Of a DNA stretch of 64,000 bases, positions 1 through 7,102 are shown piece by piece. The first letter of the stretch is position 1. Each line of letters begins with the position of its first letter. Origin of the DNA: Sphingobacterium sp. UBA5670 (GTDB lineage: Bacteria; Bacteroidota; Bacteroidia; Sphingobacteriales; Sphingobacteriaceae); the NCBI RefSeq assembly GCF_002420705.1, contig NZ_DIIM01000005.1, forward strand, positions 256,795-320,794, read 5' to 3'. Under the pieces are notes generated by a model, which worked only from the letters and a program-made list of their open reading frames with translations, did not search any database and was not told the origin of the DNA. Both the position numbers and the translations under genes were made by a program.

Positions 1-1
1 C

Positions 2-1126
2 GGAGTAGGAACGCAAGAGAAACCTTGGGTCGTCGTCCCTTTATTTAATCATCATTATGAAAATGAAACTGTAAGTTACCCGAGGCCGAGTTACGCTGTA
101 AATACAAAATATGCGAATCAAATCAAAGTGAATTGGACTTTTGAAGACGCTAGCGATATCGGGGCGGGACTGGTAGTTTATAAAAATAGCGTGATTACAT
201 CAAATACCGCGGGCGATATCTTTGCACTTGATTTAAAAACTGGCAAAAAGCTATGGTCGTACCGTACTGGTGGTAAAGTTTATTCTACTCCGGCTGTGTG
301 GAAAGGGATTGTGGTGGCAGGTTCATCCGATCATGCAATTTATGCGGTAAATGCTCAGGATGGTAAGTTGTTGTGGAGGGTGCAGACGGAGAAAGCGGTC
401 CTAGGTTCTCCGCTGCTACATGAAGGCGTGGCCTTTATCGGTGGTTCGGATGGCAAGTTTAGGGCGTTGGATATCAAGACTGGAGCTGTAAAATGGAGTT
501 TTGATCAGGTCAAAGGATTTGTATCTACCCTGCCAACGTATTATTTAGGGAATGTAATTTTTGGCTCTTGGAGTAATGGATTCTATGCTTTAGACGTCAA
601 TACAGGCAAACTCTCATGGGAATGGAATAATGGACAGGCTAATCGGATGTTTTCTGCAGCAGCCTGTAATCCAGTAGGAGCAAATAATCGTGTTTTTGTG
701 GTTGCGCCGGATCGATTTATGACAGCGCTGGATGCGAAAACAGGGGCGGTCATCTGGCGGGAAAAGAAAGATACCATTCGGGTGCGTGAGTCTATGGGGC
801 TATCTGCAAATCATAAATTGGTCTATGTAAAGACGATGGATGGTGATCTTTTGGGCATTTCGGTTGCTGGTAACCGCATGGATGTTGCCTGGAAATCCAA
901 GCTCAAATTGCCTTACGAATTGACACCTTCTGCTATTGTAACCAATGGAAAATTGGTGTTTGTGCCGAGTCATTCGGGTTTGTTGTCTGGAGTTGACGCA
1001 AAAACAGGCGCTGTCGTATGGCAATATAAAATATCGAATGGAATGGTTAATCCGGTTGTGTTAAATGGAAGAAACACGGTGATAGCCAGTACGATGGATG
1101 GTAAAATAGTTTCATTACAGTTTTAA
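2..1126 (+). CDS. PQQ-like beta-propeller protein, 5' end outside window
   Basis: The reading frame is open from base 2, so this is the C-terminal part of a longer protein; the GTG at 128 is only the first start-like codon inside the window. It contains repeated blades of the type ALDxKTGKxxWS (for example LDLKTGKKLWSY, VNAQDGKLLWRV, LDIKTGAVKWSF, LDAKTGAVIWRE, VDAKTGAVVWQY), the signature of PQQ/WD-like eight-bladed propellers. In Bacteroidota such propellers are often fused behind a calcineurin-like metallophosphoesterase domain; that part would lie upstream, and this is inference. Probably periplasmic or secreted. The GH9 gene follows after 42 nt on the same strand. Confidence 0.85.
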   Translation, partial: GVGTQEKPWVVVPLFNHHYENETVSYPRPSYAVNTKYANQIKVNWTFEDASDIGAGLVVYKNSVITSNTAGDIFALDLKTGKKLWSYRTGGKVYSTPAVWKGIVVAGSSDHAIYAVNAQDGKLLWRVQTEKAVLGSPLLHEGVAFIGGSDGKFRALDIKTGAVKWSFDQVKGFVSTLPTYYLGNVIFGSWSNGFYALDVNTGKLSWEWNNGQANRMFSAAACNPVGANNRVFVVAPDRFMTALDAKTGAVIWREKKDTIRVRESMGLSANHKLVYVKTMDGDLLGISVAGNRMDVAWKSKLKLPYELTPSAIVTNGKLVFVPSHSGLLSGVDAKTGAVVWQYKISNGMVNPVVLNGRNTVIASTMDGKIVSLQF

Positions 1127-1168
1127 GCAATCGATTGAAATGATCTTTTTGAAAATAAATGCCTTGAT

Positions 1169-2995
1169 ATGATAAAAAAATGTCTAAACTTCTTAAATTT
1201 ACGTCAAGCTTTTTTGCTTGTTTTTGCATGTTTTGTTTGTAACTTTGCGAAAGCACAGCAAAATGCTTGGATTAGAATAAACCAATTGGGCTATACTCCG
1301 GCGGGCAAGAAGGTCGCGGTATGGGGCGGGAAATCAATCAGGCAGCTTCGTTCTTTTGAAATTAAAAATGCGCAAACGGGTAAAACAGTCTATGTGCATC
1401 CTGTTGGAAAAGATTATGGGGCGTATGGTCCTTTTGTTCAGAGCTTTCGTTTTGATTTCTCTTCCATGCAGGATACAGGACGCTTTTTTGTTCAAGCTGG
1501 AGATGTAAAGTCTCCAACATTCCGCATTGCTCGGGACGTTTACAAAGGGGCGGCAGATTTTGTACTGCGTTATATGCGGCAACAACGGACATTGTTCAAC
1601 CCTTTTCTGAAAGATAGTTGTCATACACATGATGGGTTTGCGCTTTATGCGGGAAAAGCCGGTATTCCGGATAGTTCGCATATCGATGCAGGCGGTGGCT
1701 GGCATGATGCTTCTGATTATCTGCAATATGCGACAACGTCGGCAAATGCCACATTTCATCTATTAGCGGCTTATCGTGATTTCCCAAAGGTTTTTGGGGA
1801 TCTGAAGCAAGCAAATGGTCTCGATGGAAAAAATGGCCGTGCTGATGTGCTGGATGAAGCAAAATGGGGATTGGACTGGCTATTGAAGATGCACCCCAAA
1901 GCTAATCAAATGTATAACCAGATTGGTGATGACCGGGATCATGCGAGCATGCGGATGCCAAAGGAAGATCCCTATTATGGACGTGGATTTGAAAGACCGG
2001 TGTATTTTATCGATGGCGACCCGCAGCAGCGTGGTAAGTTTATGAATAATACAACGGGGACAAGCTCTACCGCTGGTAAATTTAGCAGTGCTTTTCGCTT
2101 GGGGGCAGTGTTGTTTGACAAAGAAGATCGGAAGTATGCAAAGTTGCTGTCGAAGAAATCTGAAACGGCCTATGCCTATGCAATGATAAAACCTGGCGTT
2201 ACACAGACGGTTTCTGTGAAATCGCCCTATATTTATGCAGAGGATAATTGGGTAGATGATATGCAGTTGGCTGCAGCAATGGGTTTTTCGACGACAAAAA
2301 AGGAAAAATTTGCACGGGAAGCCTTACAGTATGCCCGACAAGAAAAGATTACACCTTGGATGGTAACCGATACTGCTGCGCATTATCAGTGGTACCCTTT
2401 TATCAATCTTGGACATTATGAATTGGCGAAAGTATTAAAAGGACAAGATCGCGAGGAGATTGTTTCCTATTATAAGCAGGGGATCGAAGAGGTCAATCGG
2501 AGAGCCGAAAAAAATGCATTTTTTCGGGGGGTTCCCTTTATCTGGTGCAGCAATAACTTAACTGTATCTTTTGCGATCCAATGCCTTTGGTATAAGGAAC
2601 TGACTGGAGATGCGTATTTTGATGAGCTTGCTCAGGCTAATTTTGACTGGTTATTTGGGACGAACCCATGGGGAACGAGTATGGTATATGGTCTTCCATC
2701 TTGTGGCGATACGCCTGTTGATCCGCATTCGGCATTTACCTTTTTGGGGAAACATCCAATCGATGGCGGTTTGGTTGACGGGCCTATTATGGCATCCACG
2801 TATCGCAATCTGATCGGTATCAAATTGAATAATCCGGATAGCTATGCGGCATTTCAAAGTGATCTGGCGGTTTATCACGACGACTATGGGGATTACAGTA
2901 CCAATGAGCCGACCATGGATGGTACCGCTTCTTTGATTTATCTGCTGGCTTCAAAGGAAGGTAAGGCCATGGAGGAGCCTGTTGCAAAAAAGTAA
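1169..2995 (+). CDS. Glycoside hydrolase family 9 protein (cellulase/glucosaminidase-like)
   Basis: A 608-aa protein with an N-terminal signal peptide (hydrophobic stretch about residues 12-29, then AKAQQ), an Ig-like cellulase N-terminal domain (about 32-122, starting WIRINQLGY) and a GH9 (alpha/alpha)6 catalytic domain. The GH9 base motif is seen as DAGGGWHDASDY (Asp180 and Asp183) and the acid motif as STNEPTMDGTA (Glu580), so the hydrolase is complete in this frame. GH9 includes endoglucanases, cellobiosidases and exo-glucosaminidases; substrate cannot be set from sequence alone, but the neighbouring deacetylase and MurQ suggest an amino-sugar polymer. The frame ends GCA AAA AAG TAA, and the deacetylase is in the -1 frame, so the two may be one gene. 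Confidence 0.92.
   Translation: MIKKCLNFLNLRQAFLLVFACFVCNFAKAQQNAWIRINQLGYTPAGKKVAVWGGKSIRQLRSFEIKNAQTGKTVYVHPVGKDYGAYGPFVQSFRFDFSSMQDTGRFFVQAGDVKSPTFRIARDVYKGAADFVLRYMRQQRTLFNPFLKDSCHTHDGFALYAGKAGIPDSSHIDAGGGWHDASDYLQYATTSANATFHLLAAYRDFPKVFGDLKQANGLDGKNGRADVLDEAKWGLDWLLKMHPKANQMYNQIGDDRDHASMRMPKEDPYYGRGFERPVYFIDGDPQQRGKFMNNTTGTSSTAGKFSSAFRLGAVLFDKEDRKYAKLLSKKSETAYAYAMIKPGVTQTVSVKSPYIYAEDNWVDDMQLAAAMGFSTTKKEKFAREALQYARQEKITPWMVTDTAAHYQWYPFINLGHYELAKVLKGQDREEIVSYYKQGIEEVNRRAEKNAFFRGVPFIWCSNNLTVSFAIQCLWYKELTGDAYFDELAQANFDWLFGTNPWGTSMVYGLPSCGDTPVDPHSAFTFLGKHPIDGGLVDGPIMASTYRNLIGIKLNNPDSYAAFQSDLAVYHDDYGDYSTNEPTMDGTASLIYLLASKEGKAMEEPVAKK
2986..2995 (+). promoter_or_regulatory. Candidate -1 frameshift site A AAA AAG followed by TAA
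   Basis: The last sense codons of the GH9 frame are GCA AAA AAG and then TAA. Bases 2986-2992 are exactly A AAA AAG in the reading frame, the slippery heptamer known from E. coli dnaX. A GGAGGAG at 2971-2977 lies 8 nt upstream, similar to the stimulatory Shine-Dalgarno element of dnaX. A -1 slip would read on as GTA ACA AGG GAT ATT TTT GGG and join the deacetylase frame. No strong downstream hairpin was found by eye. The alternative is a one-base deletion or sequencing error in the A6 run. Confidence 0.45.
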
Positions 2996-3018
2996 CAAGG
3001 GATATTTTTGGGGCTATT

Positions 3019-3690
3019 GTGCGGGGTGACTCGACAGAACGGAAGGTGGCCTTGGTGTTTACAGGTCATGATTTATCTGAGGGGACAGCTGAGATATTGG
3101 CGAGTCTAAAAAATAATCAGATTAAAGGTTCCTTTTTTCTGACAGGTGATTATCTCAGGACGCCAGGTTTTAAATCGTATGTCCGTCAGATGTTAAATGA
3201 TGGTCACATGGTGTCGGGGCATTCGGATAAACATCTTTTGGTCAGTGACTGGGGAAGTAGGGACGAGCTTTTGGTTACGCGTGATTCTTTTGTCGCTGAT
3301 CTAAAGGCCAACTTGAAAGCGTTAGAAAGTGTGGGAATTGATATGGCGGATATGGCTTATTATATTCCTTCGTATGAGTGGTATAATAGTGAAACAGTCG
3401 ATTGGGCAAAAGCGGTTGGTCTAAATTCGGTTAATTATACACCAGGAATACGGACTGCGGCTGATTATACCTATCCTGAAATGGGGCGGCGATATTTATC
3501 GTCGACAGAGATTATCGATAATCTCTGGTCCTACGAAGCTCGATTTGGGCTTAATGGGTTTCTGATATTGATTCATATGGGGACCGATGATCGGCGGAAA
3601 GATAAATTGTATCATCATTTGGATGATATCATCAGCATATTAAAGGGAAAAGGGTATAAACTAGTAGATGTACCTGATTTATTGAAATAA
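3019..3690 (+). CDS. Polysaccharide deacetylase-like (CE4) domain protein, probable C-terminal part of the GH9 gene
   Basis: The frame begins with GTG at 3019 but is open upstream across the GH9 stop (reading VTRDIFGAI before VRGDSTERK), so 223 aa is a minimum. It looks like a CE4 NodB-fold domain: KVALVFTGHD at the first strand, where the usual TFDD pair is reduced to one Asp (Asp18), then a metal-binding HSDKH (His68, His72) and a late ILIHMGT motif. It has no signal peptide of its own, so as a separate protein it would remain cytoplasmic, which argues for fusion to the secreted GH9 by -1 frameshifting or for a broken single gene. Likely acts on N-acetylated sugars; the weak first motif leaves activity uncertain. 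Confidence 0.8.
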   Translation: MRGDSTERKVALVFTGHDLSEGTAEILASLKNNQIKGSFFLTGDYLRTPGFKSYVRQMLNDGHMVSGHSDKHLLVSDWGSRDELLVTRDSFVADLKANLKALESVGIDMADMAYYIPSYEWYNSETVDWAKAVGLNSVNYTPGIRTAADYTYPEMGRRYLSSTEIIDNLWSYEARFGLNGFLILIHMGTDDRRKDKLYHHLDDIISILKGKGYKLVDVPDLLK

Positions 3691-3711
3691 GAAATACAAT
3701 ATATACTAATA

Positions 3712-4524
3712 ATGGTAAATACAACGGAGAAAGATTCGAATTATCAGGATTTGGACAAGATGTCTGTGCATGAGTTATTGACAAATATCAATAATGAGGA
3801 TAAATCTGTGCCACTTGCGGTAGAGCAGGCTATTCCTCAGATTGAAGCATTGGTCAAAGTCACTGTGGAGAAAATGAAAGCTGGTGGTCGAACTTTTTAT
3901 ATCGGCGCCGGTACAAGTGGTCGTTTGGGGGTGTTAGATGCGTCTGAATTGCCTCCGACTTATGGCGTGCCATTTGAATGGATCATCGGGCTGATTGCTG
4001 GTGGAGATACCGCCATTAGAAAAGCGGTTGAATTTGCGGAGGATGATCTTGAGCAAGCCTGGAAAGATATGGAAGCGTATGATATTGATGAGAATGATGT
4101 TGTGATCGGTATTGCAGCTTCTGGAACCACACCTTATGTTATTGGCGGCTTGAAAACTGCAAACGAGAAAGGGCTTGTAACGGGATGTATTGTCTGTAAT
4201 GGAGGCTCTCCGATTGCGGAAGTTGCTCAATATCCTGTTGAAGTTATTGTTGGGCCAGAGTTTGTTACCGGGTCTACAAGGATGAAATCGGGGACAGCAC
4301 AGAAGCTTGTATTAAATATGTTCAGTACTGCAGTGATGATCCAACTGGGCAGGGTTAAAGGGAATAAGATGGTCGATATGCAATTGTCAAACCATAAGCT
4401 GGTCGGCCGTGGTGTACGTATCATTATGGATCAAACCGGGGCACCAGAAGAAGAGGCAGCAGCTTTACTCGAACAATTTGGGAATGTGAGGCAGGCGATA
4501 GAAGCCTATCAGGCTACCCATTGA
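3712..4524 (+). CDS. murQ: N-acetylmuramic acid 6-phosphate etherase
   Basis: A 270-aa SIS-fold enzyme that cleaves the lactyl ether of MurNAc-6-phosphate to give GlcNAc-6-phosphate and lactate in peptidoglycan recycling. The sugar-phosphate loop GAGTSGRLGV (65-74), DASELPPT with the expected catalytic Glu79, the second conserved acid at Glu110, and the later TGSTRMKSGTAQK motif are all present. It is slightly shorter than the E. coli protein (about 298 aa) at the C terminus. It follows the deacetylase by 21 nt and precedes a symporter by 40 nt on the same strand, suggesting an amino-sugar scavenging unit. Cytoplasmic. Confidence 0.95.
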   Translation: MVNTTEKDSNYQDLDKMSVHELLTNINNEDKSVPLAVEQAIPQIEALVKVTVEKMKAGGRTFYIGAGTSGRLGVLDASELPPTYGVPFEWIIGLIAGGDTAIRKAVEFAEDDLEQAWKDMEAYDIDENDVVIGIAASGTTPYVIGGLKTANEKGLVTGCIVCNGGSPIAEVAQYPVEVIVGPEFVTGSTRMKSGTAQKLVLNMFSTAVMIQLGRVKGNKMVDMQLSNHKLVGRGVRIIMDQTGAPEEEAAALLEQFGNVRQAIEAYQATH

Positions 4525-4564
4525 GCATAACCTATTAAGAAATCACCTATTTTAAAAACAAACT

Positions 4565-6055
4565 ATGTCACCAGTAATATTATTATCTTTTATAATAATC
4601 TATTTTGCGGTTTTGCTTGCCGTAGCTCACTTCACCTCGAAGGGGGCTTCTGATAACTCTACTTTTTTTGTTGCAAACCGAAACTCTAAATGGTATATGG
4701 TTGCCTTTGGGATGATTGGCACTGCGCTTTCTGGAGTAACTTTTATTTCGGTGCCAGGCGCCGTCGGTGCTTCCGAATTTAGCTATTTTCAATTTGTCCT
4801 TGGAAATGCAGTAGGCTTCGTTATTATAGCCTATGTATTGCTACCACTTTATTATAGAATGAACCTGACTTCCATCTATACCTATCTGGAAGAGCGTTTT
4901 GGGTACACGACCTACAAAACAGGTGCCGCTATTTTTTTGGTTTCCCGTACGATCGGTTCGGCATTTCGCCTTTATTTGGTCGCAATCGTATTGCAGCATT
5001 TTATTTTTGATGCCTGGAATGTGCCTTTTGCGATCACAGTCGTTATATGTTTGGTGCTGATCTGGATGTATACCAATAAAGGCGGTTTAAAAACGATTAT
5101 TGTAACAGATACCCTACAGACTACCTTTTTAGTAACTGCAGTCATTCTTTCTATCTATTTTATGGCGAAGGGATTGGATTTTGGCATTGTGGATACTTTC
5201 GAAGCTGTGAAAGAAAGTAGCTACTCAAAGATCTTTTTCTGGGATGATTTCGTTGGTAGTAAAGCAAATTTTTGGAAACAATTCTTGGGAGGGATTTTTG
5301 TGACCATTGCCATGACGGGGCTTGACCAGGATCTGATGCAGAAGAACTTATCGATGGGGACCATTAAAGAAGCGCAAAAAAATATGATCACCTTTACAAG
5401 TGTATTTGTGGTCATTAATATTTTCTTTTTGGCTGTAGGTGCTTTGCTGTATATCTATGCGGCTAAAAATGGGATTGATGTCACTCAACTGGCAACACGT
5501 GATTATCTATATCCGGAAATCGCATTAAATCACTTGGCTATTGTTCCGGCAATTATCTTTATGATGGGGCTTACGGCAGCTACTTTTGCAACAACGGATA
5601 GTGCACTAACGGCGTTAACCACTTCCTTTTGTGTAGACTTTTTGAATTTCAATAAGAAGGAAAATCCTAATGATCCAACATTGATCAAGCAGCGTAACTA
5701 TGTGCATTTTGGCTTTTCCATTGTTATGTTGTTGGTCATTCTGATTTTTAAACTGATCAACGATGATTCGGTCGTCAATGCCATCTTTACGGCGGCGAGC
5801 TATACTTATGGACCTTTATTGGGCTTATTTATTTTTGGAATTTTTACAAAATATGCGGTTCGCGATGGCGCTGTGCCTTATATCTGCGTACTATCGCCTA
5901 CGGTATTATTTTTACTTAAAACCTATGTTATTGAGGTGTACACACCTTATGTCATCGGATTGGATCTGATTATCATCAATGGCTTTATTACTTTTGTGAT
6001 GCTTTTGATCAGCTCCCCGGGTAAAGCCAGTGAAAAAGCATTGTCGCACAACTAG
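4565..6055 (+). CDS. Sodium:solute symporter (SSS family)
   Basis: A 496-aa integral membrane protein with about 13 hydrophobic segments. The N terminus, VILLSFIIIYFAVLLAVA followed by a polar stretch and GTALSGVTFISVPG, is characteristic of the SSS/SLC5 family of sodium-coupled transporters (sugars, sialic acids, nucleosides and others). It lies 40 nt after murQ, so uptake of a muramic or other amino-sugar compound is a reasonable guess, but the substrate cannot be read from the sequence. A 15-bp palindrome lies about 25 nt after the stop codon. Confidence 0.9.
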   Translation: MSPVILLSFIIIYFAVLLAVAHFTSKGASDNSTFFVANRNSKWYMVAFGMIGTALSGVTFISVPGAVGASEFSYFQFVLGNAVGFVIIAYVLLPLYYRMNLTSIYTYLEERFGYTTYKTGAAIFLVSRTIGSAFRLYLVAIVLQHFIFDAWNVPFAITVVICLVLIWMYTNKGGLKTIIVTDTLQTTFLVTAVILSIYFMAKGLDFGIVDTFEAVKESSYSKIFFWDDFVGSKANFWKQFLGGIFVTIAMTGLDQDLMQKNLSMGTIKEAQKNMITFTSVFVVINIFFLAVGALLYIYAAKNGIDVTQLATRDYLYPEIALNHLAIVPAIIFMMGLTAATFATTDSALTALTTSFCVDFLNFNKKENPNDPTLIKQRNYVHFGFSIVMLLVILIFKLINDDSVVNAIFTAASYTYGPLLGLFIFGIFTKYAVRDGAVPYICVLSPTVLFLLKTYVIEVYTPYVIGLDLIIINGFITFVMLLISSPGKASEKALSHN

Positions 6056-6080
6056 TGCTTTTGACTGTAGAAATTTGCTC

Positions 6081-6095
6081 CATTGCTGAGCAATG
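6081..6095. repeat. 15-bp perfect palindrome
   Basis: CATTGCT-G-AGCAATG, with 7-bp arms around a single base, lies between the symporter stop and the punA promoter. There is no T-run, so it is not a simple terminator. It may be a protein-binding site upstream of the -33 element of punA. Confidence 0.4.
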
Positions 6096-6117
6096 TAAAT
6101 ACAAGTATTGCTTTTGA

Positions 6118-6149
6118 TTTGTACGTACAGAAAAATTAAGGTAAGTTTG
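6118..6149 (+). promoter_or_regulatory. punA promoter (TTTG-N20-TAAGTTTG)
   Basis: TTTG at 6118-6121 and TAAGTTTG at 6142-6149 match the Bacteroidota -33/-7 consensus with a 20-nt spacer. The transcript would start near 6155, leaving a leader of about 18 nt before the ATG at 6173. The left arm of the inverted repeat at 6122-6173 fills the spacer. Confidence 0.6.
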
Positions 6150-6173
6150 ATATACTTAGTTTTTCTGTACGTA
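6122..6173. repeat. 19-bp inverted repeat bracketing the punA -7 element
   Basis: The left arm 6122-6140 (TACGTACAGAAAAATTAAG) and right arm 6155-6173 (CTTAGTTTTTCTGTACGTA) are complementary at 18 of 19 positions and separated by 14 nt. The -7 element lies in the gap and the right arm ends on the A of the punA start codon. This arrangement fits an operator with two inverted sites for a repressor. Confidence 0.7.
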
Positions 6174-6988
6174 TGTATCATAGCATAAATGAGACTACGG
6201 AATTTATCCGTAGAAAAATTGGAGATTTTACTCCAGAATTTGGTATCATCCTAGGTACTGGCTTAGGTAAGTTGGTTGATGAAATTGAAGTCGAGTATCA
6301 GCTGATGTATTCCAATATACCTAATTTCCCTATTTCAACTGTTGAATTTCATTCTGGCAAGCTCATTTTTGGAAAACTGAGCGGGCGTAATGTGGTCGCT
6401 ATGCAAGGGAGACTGCATTACTATGAAGGTTATGATATGCAGCAAATTACATTTCCGATCCGTATCATGAAGGTTCTGGGCGTGCAAAAATTGTTTGTTT
6501 CCAATGCAGCGGGGTCACTAAATCCCGAGGTGAGGAAAGGTGATCTTGGTATTATTGAAGATCATATCAATTTATTGCCAGATAATCCGCTTCGCGGACA
6601 GAATCTGGCTGAGTTTGGTCCACGATTTCCAGATATGAGTGAGCCGTATAACCGAAAGATGATCGATCAGGCTCTGGAAATTGCCGCCAAGCATGCTATT
6701 GTTGCGCGAAAGGTTGTTTATGTTTCTTCTGCTGGCCCTAACTTGGAGACAAAAGCGGAATATCGCTATATGCGTCTTATCGGTGGTGATGTGGTGGGCA
6801 TGAGTACCGTTCCTGAAGTTATTGTTGCTAATCATATGGCTCTTCCGGTATTTGCCATTTCCGTTGTTACGGATGAAGGATTTCATGAACAGCTTAAACC
6901 CGTATCATTACAGGAAATTGTCAGTGTTGCCGAGAAAGCGGAACCTAAAATGACATTAATTTTGAAAGAATTAATAGCTTTGCAATAA
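6173..6988 (+). CDS. punA: Purine-nucleoside phosphorylase (trimeric, PNP/MTAP family)
   Basis: A 271-aa cytoplasmic enzyme that phosphorolyses inosine and guanosine to the free base and ribose-1-phosphate in purine salvage. Family motifs are clear: GIILGTGLG near the N terminus, the phosphate-site GRLHYYEGY (79-87), VSNAAGSLN (110-117) and the GMSTVPEVIVANH block. Length fits trimeric PNPs. The start ATG is at the end of a long inverted repeat that also surrounds the promoter, so the gene is probably controlled, perhaps by purine status. It works in the same pathway as hpt at 44.5 kb. Confidence 0.95.
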   Translation: MYHSINETTEFIRRKIGDFTPEFGIILGTGLGKLVDEIEVEYQLMYSNIPNFPISTVEFHSGKLIFGKLSGRNVVAMQGRLHYYEGYDMQQITFPIRIMKVLGVQKLFVSNAAGSLNPEVRKGDLGIIEDHINLLPDNPLRGQNLAEFGPRFPDMSEPYNRKMIDQALEIAAKHAIVARKVVYVSSAGPNLETKAEYRYMRLIGGDVVGMSTVPEVIVANHMALPVFAISVVTDEGFHEQLKPVSLQEIVSVAEKAEPKMTLILKELIALQ

Positions 6989-7102
6989 ATTGCATTTTCA
7001 TGTGTCATCTTTTGACGGGGAAGGTTGGTCGATTTGTGGATATTGGAAGGTAATTTGTTCATTTAGGTGAATTTAGCTTTTTTGGTTTTTATATTATTTT
7101 AG

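Noticed and set aside
1334..1759. 141-aa open frame on the minus strand inside the GH9 gene
   Set aside because: It lies fully antisense to a strong, motif-bearing gene, has no recognisable domain and an odd composition (many Ile, Cys, Arg).
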